From contig PNNH01000038.1 in assembly GCA_013824165.1 (NCBI GenBank), positions 119,316 through 183,315 on the forward strand: a stretch of DNA of 64,000 bases, read 5' to 3'. Every line of letters begins with the position of its first letter. Position 1 is the first letter of the stretch. This stretch comes from Methylibium sp. (GTDB lineage: Bacteria > Pseudomonadota > Gammaproteobacteria > Burkholderiales > Burkholderiaceae_C). This document shows, piece after piece, positions 60,918 to 64,000 of this stretch. The notes beneath the pieces were generated by a model that was not told where the DNA came from, made no database searches, and saw only the letters and a program-made list of their open reading frames with translations. Both the position numbers and the translations under genes were made by a program.

Positions 60918-63743
60918 TCACTTGAGGGTGTCGAGCAGTTTGCGGGCTTCCTTTGCGGACTCGAATGAAGTGCCCCCCTTGAGGGCGGCTTCCAGTTCTG
61001 CCTTGGCCTCTGCGTTCCTGCCGGCCTTGGCAAGCGCCGCTGCGAGGTGGTACCGGATGTCCGGGCTGTTGGGCTCACGCAGCCTGGCGTCGCGCAGGAG
61101 CTGCAGTGCGCGGTCCTTGTTGCCGGCCAGATGATTGGCCCAGCCCGCGGTGTCGATCAGCAGTGGATTGCGTGGGTCGCGTGCCAAGGCCTTCTCTGCC
61201 ACATTCAGTGCCTCGGGTGCGTTCTGTTGCATGAGCACATTGGCGAGATTGTTCAATGCAGTGACATCGTCCGGCTTGAGTCGCAGCACTGCTTCATAGC
61301 CCCGCTTCGCCGCGGCGAAGTTGCCGACGCGTACATAGGCGTCTGCGAGTACGCGCTGCACAGTCAGATCTTTCGGTTGCGACTTCATCCAGGACTCAGC
61401 AAGACTGATCGCGCCTTTGCCGTCGTCCTGCATTGAAAGCGCGCCGAAGAGTCTGAGCAGGGTCGCACTCGTGCCGGCCAATTCGTGTGCTCTGCGCAGG
61501 GACTCAATAGCTGCGGGAAGCTGCTTGCGGCTCAGCGCGACATCCGCGAGCAGGGTGTGGCCAATCGGAAGCTTGGGTTGAAGCTGGATGATTCTCCTGG
61601 CCCGGCGTTCCGACTTGGCGCTGTCGCCTTGCTGCAGCTCGACACCAGTCATCAACACCATCGCGGGCAAAAAGTCAGGCTTGGCGCTGAGTGCCTTCTC
61701 CAAGCTGTAAGCCGACCCGGCCAGGTCCTTGGCGTTTAGCTGTGCCTGAGCTACCTGCACCAGTGTCGGTGCTTCATAGGCAGCCCGACGGCTTGCGTTT
61801 GCCAGCGTTGATCTCGCGCCGGGCAAATCACCTGTGGCGAGTTGTGCACTGGCATAGGCTTGCAACGCATCAACATCCTCAGGCAGCTTTGCCAATAGCA
61901 GCTTGGCGGAGTCCAGTGCTTTGGCTGGCGATCCCTTGCGCAGATGCCAGGCAACGAGCGCCGAATTTGCGCGCGTCTCGCGCTGGCTGCTTGCTTCAGC
62001 GGCCGCCTCCAGCCACTTCAACGCTTCACCATCACGACCCGCCATCTCATGCATGACGGCCATCTCAAACAGCGCATCAACATTGCGCTCACTTGTCTTG
62101 AGAATGTCGCGCAGTCGTTTCTCCGCCGCATCGAAGGATTTGCTCGCGATGTCTACACGGGCGAGCCCTAGCGCCCCATCCACCAAATTCGCGTCGAGCT
62201 TGAGCGCCTTCTCATACGAGGTCCTGGCACCGGAAAGGTCGTTTGCGCGCAGCCGGGCCAGGCCTTGCACGAGCAAGGCCGTGGGGCTCGTCGGGTTTGA
62301 CTTCACCAAACCGTCTGCCACGGTCTGCGCTTTGGCGAACTGGCCCTGGCGCAAGTACAGGTTCACCAAAGCAAGTCCTGCGTAGGTCTGCTTGCCATCA
62401 GACTTGTAGGCGCGCTCCAGCTCGCTCACCGCCATACTGGTCTGCCCGCCACGCATCAGACTCAGGCCGAGGGCAGTACGAAACTCGGGCAGATCGCGGG
62501 CACGAAGAGCCTCCTGCATCAGCGAGGTGGCCTTCGAATGCCGCCCTTGGTTCATTTGCAGAGACGCCAGCATCACCATGGCTTGGCCATCACCGGGGCG
62601 GGTCTTCAAGTAGCCCTCAAGCAGTTCTTCCGCCCGGCCGATGTTCGGCTCGGCAATGTAGATTTGTGCAAGCAGCTTGGCGAGTGGACTGTTGGGCTGC
62701 TGACGCAAGGCGTATTCAAGATACGGCTTGGCCTTGGCGAACTGATTCAGCCCATAGTGCGCCATTCCAGCAAGCATCAAGAACTGCGGTCGAAATCGAA
62801 TGAACTCGATGGGAACGGCATCCAACAGTTCTGTGACTTCTTTCAGTGCGGCCTTTGACGCATTCACATCGCCGGAGCGTTCAGCGAGCAAGGCCCTCAG
62901 GTAGAAGGCACGCGGTTCCTGGGGGGCCTGTGACTGGAGGATTTCGATGTCAGCACGCGCATCTTTGTCTCTTCCGAGATCAAGCAAGATGCCAGCGCGC
63001 GCCAGTCTTGCCTCGATGTGACCGTTGTCAAGCGCAAGCGCCTGCTCGTAAAGGGCGAGGGCGGACTGCGACTGGGCCAGAACGTGCAACAGCGCGCCTT
63101 TCTGGTAGTGCGCTTCGGCGTTCTTGGGCGCCAGCTGAAGCGCGCGATCCGCGGCCACTCTGGCTTCAGCATACTGGCGTGAGCGGATACGAATCGGAAC
63201 CTCGGCCAGCCAGGTGTCGACGCTCGTAGGGTTCAGTGCACGCGCCTCGTCAATGGAGCGCAGCGCGGCGCGCATATCACCGACATCAGAAAACGCCGAC
63301 GCGCGCACCAGCAGCAGTTCCAGTTGCACTGCAGCTGGAAGCGAGCCCACCTGAAGGCTCGGTGTTTCCAGCATCTGTCCTTGCTTGCCTTGCGCAACCA
63401 GCGCCAATGCGTAGGGCACGACCACTTCGGCGCGGTTGACGCCCAAGCGCAATGCTTCACCAAGCGCTACTTCGGCTGCGGCCGCTTCCCCATTTGCCAG
63501 CAGCGCCCGACCAAGAAGCACCTGCACTGGCAGCATCGTCTTGTCGATCTGCAGCGCATTCTTCAGCTGGATGATGGCGCCAGCCACATCCTTGCGCTCA
63601 TAGCGCTGTAGCGCGTCCTCATAGAAGCGTGCCGCCTTGTCCCGATTGCTCTGCGCGTGGCTCGCCGGCGCGACGGACAGCAGCAGGCAGATCAGCAGCT
63701 GGGCGGCGATGAGATTCCAGGAGCGAGCGTTGGGATAGAGCAT
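60918..63743 (-). CDS. prsT: PEP-CTERM system TPR-repeat protein PrsT
   Basis: A 941-residue periplasmic or outer-membrane protein made almost entirely of TPR helices (for example NRDKAARFYEDALQRYERKDVAGAIIQLKNALQID and the repeated GNFAAAKRGYEAVLRLKPDDVTALNNLANVLM). Length and repeat layout match PrsT, which accompanies PEP-CTERM/exosortase systems and exopolysaccharide export. PrsT is usually a lipoprotein. Here the leader (LLICLLLSVAPASHAQSN) lacks a lipobox and looks like a signal-peptidase I substrate. It lies 167 bases upstream of the PEP-CTERM gene on the same strand. Confidence 0.9.
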   Translation of the reverse strand: MLYPNARSWNLIAAQLLICLLLSVAPASHAQSNRDKAARFYEDALQRYERKDVAGAIIQLKNALQIDKTMLPVQVLLGRALLANGEAAAAEVALGEALRLGVNRAEVVVPYALALVAQGKQGQMLETPSLQVGSLPAAVQLELLLVRASAFSDVGDMRAALRSIDEARALNPTSVDTWLAEVPIRIRSRQYAEARVAADRALQLAPKNAEAHYQKGALLHVLAQSQSALALYEQALALDNGHIEARLARAGILLDLGRDKDARADIEILQSQAPQEPRAFYLRALLAERSGDVNASKAALKEVTELLDAVPIEFIRFRPQFLMLAGMAHYGLNQFAKAKPYLEYALRQQPNSPLAKLLAQIYIAEPNIGRAEELLEGYLKTRPGDGQAMVMLASLQMNQGRHSKATSLMQEALRARDLPEFRTALGLSLMRGGQTSMAVSELERAYKSDGKQTYAGLALVNLYLRQGQFAKAQTVADGLVKSNPTSPTALLVQGLARLRANDLSGARTSYEKALKLDANLVDGALGLARVDIASKSFDAAEKRLRDILKTSERNVDALFEMAVMHEMAGRDGEALKWLEAAAEASSQRETRANSALVAWHLRKGSPAKALDSAKLLLAKLPEDVDALQAYASAQLATGDLPGARSTLANASRRAAYEAPTLVQVAQAQLNAKDLAGSAYSLEKALSAKPDFLPAMVLMTGVELQQGDSAKSERRARRIIQLQPKLPIGHTLLADVALSRKQLPAAIESLRRAHELAGTSATLLRLFGALSMQDDGKGAISLAESWMKSQPKDLTVQRVLADAYVRVGNFAAAKRGYEAVLRLKPDDVTALNNLANVLMQQNAPEALNVAEKALARDPRNPLLIDTAGWANHLAGNKDRALQLLRDARLREPNSPDIRYHLAAALAKAGRNAEAKAELEAALKGGTSFESAKEARKLLDTLK

Positions 63744-63883
63744 GGGCTGGTGGCGATGCGCCGGGCGCAGACAATGTGACAGCGCTGGATCATACGGTTC
63801 GGATCACCTGGCAAATCCCCGTGTCCATGGGGGCTGGCAGCAGAATCTGCGGATTTGTGCAGTCTCTTTCGCCCGGCTCCGTC

Positions 63884-64000
63884 TCAGTAGCGCAGCTCAA
63901 GCGTCATCAATTCGTTTTCACGCTTCATCTGAAAGCGGCTCAGAAAGCTGTTGCCCAGCAGCACATGGTTCATCTGCCCTGGCACGACGACGGCATCGAC
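63884..64000 (-). CDS. Retropepsin-like aspartic protease, C-terminal part (cut by window edge)
   Basis: The last 38 codons of a leftward gene whose start lies beyond the window. The visible part, VDAVVVPGQMNHVLLGNSFLSRF and then RENELMTLELRY, matches the end of bacterial clan-AA retropepsin-like proteases (second-lobe LLGxSFLxR motif). The catalytic DTG is outside the window. 140 bases separate its stop from prsT. Confidence 0.75.
   Translation of the reverse strand, partial: VDAVVVPGQMNHVLLGNSFLSRFQMKRENELMTLELRY

Overview
The window comes from a GC-rich betaproteobacterium, most likely Burkholderiales of the Leptothrix/Rubrivivax/Roseateles type. This rests on gene content and composition only: third positions are strongly G/C, and there is a MarR-EmrAB-NodT efflux set, PEP-CTERM/PrsT surface-protein genes and a lateral-type flagellar locus. 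No rRNA, tRNA, CRISPR array, insertion sequence or prophage gene was recognised.

Region 1 (137-904) is xth (exonuclease III).

Region 2 (about 1157-35099) is one nearly self-contained flagellar locus of about 34 kb. A short flagellin gene (fliC/lafA) comes first, then a FliK-like gene. The export and C-ring operon fliM-fliN-fliP-fliQ-fliR-flhB-flhA runs leftward. A 1.15-kb, partly AT-rich intergenic region follows. Next comes fliEFGHIJ, then fliD-S-T-K-L-A-motA-motB-flgM-flgN and a separate peptidoglycan hydrolase, then flgA (leftward), flgB-C-D-E-F-G-H-I-J-K-L and one unrecognised gene. The order fliD-S-T-K-L-A-motA-motB matches lafB-C-D-E-F-S-T-U of Vibrio/Aeromonas lateral flagella, so the set is read as a second, lateral (Laf/Flag-2 type) proton-driven flagellum. 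No lafK-type sigma-54 activator, fliO, flhF/flhG or chemotaxis gene is present. The best regulatory find is an identical promoter-like element, TTTAAG-N15-GTCGCC, placed before fliC, fliD and flgK. It has sigma-28 spacing but a -10 box unlike the usual CGATAA, and the locus carries its own FliA (LafS-like) and FlgM.

Region 3 (35168-46717) holds folA and thyA, an uncharacterised gene, a MscS channel with an MsbA-like ABC exporter, a membrane GGDEF protein with a degenerate active site, and a MarR-regulated NodT/EmrA/EmrB efflux operon that looks leaderless.

Region 4 (46742-56678) is a tightly overlapping leftward gene chain, mutL-rluB/F-bcr-miaA-ABC ATPase-FtsX permease-AttH/CrtC-like hydrolase. 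dedA diverges from mutL.

Region 5 (57453-64000) holds two acyl-CoA dehydrogenases behind a perfect TetR-type palindrome, a PEP-CTERM protein with a good sigma-54 promoter and a strong terminator, the PEP-CTERM-associated TPR protein PrsT, and the end of a retropepsin-like aspartic protease gene cut by the window edge.
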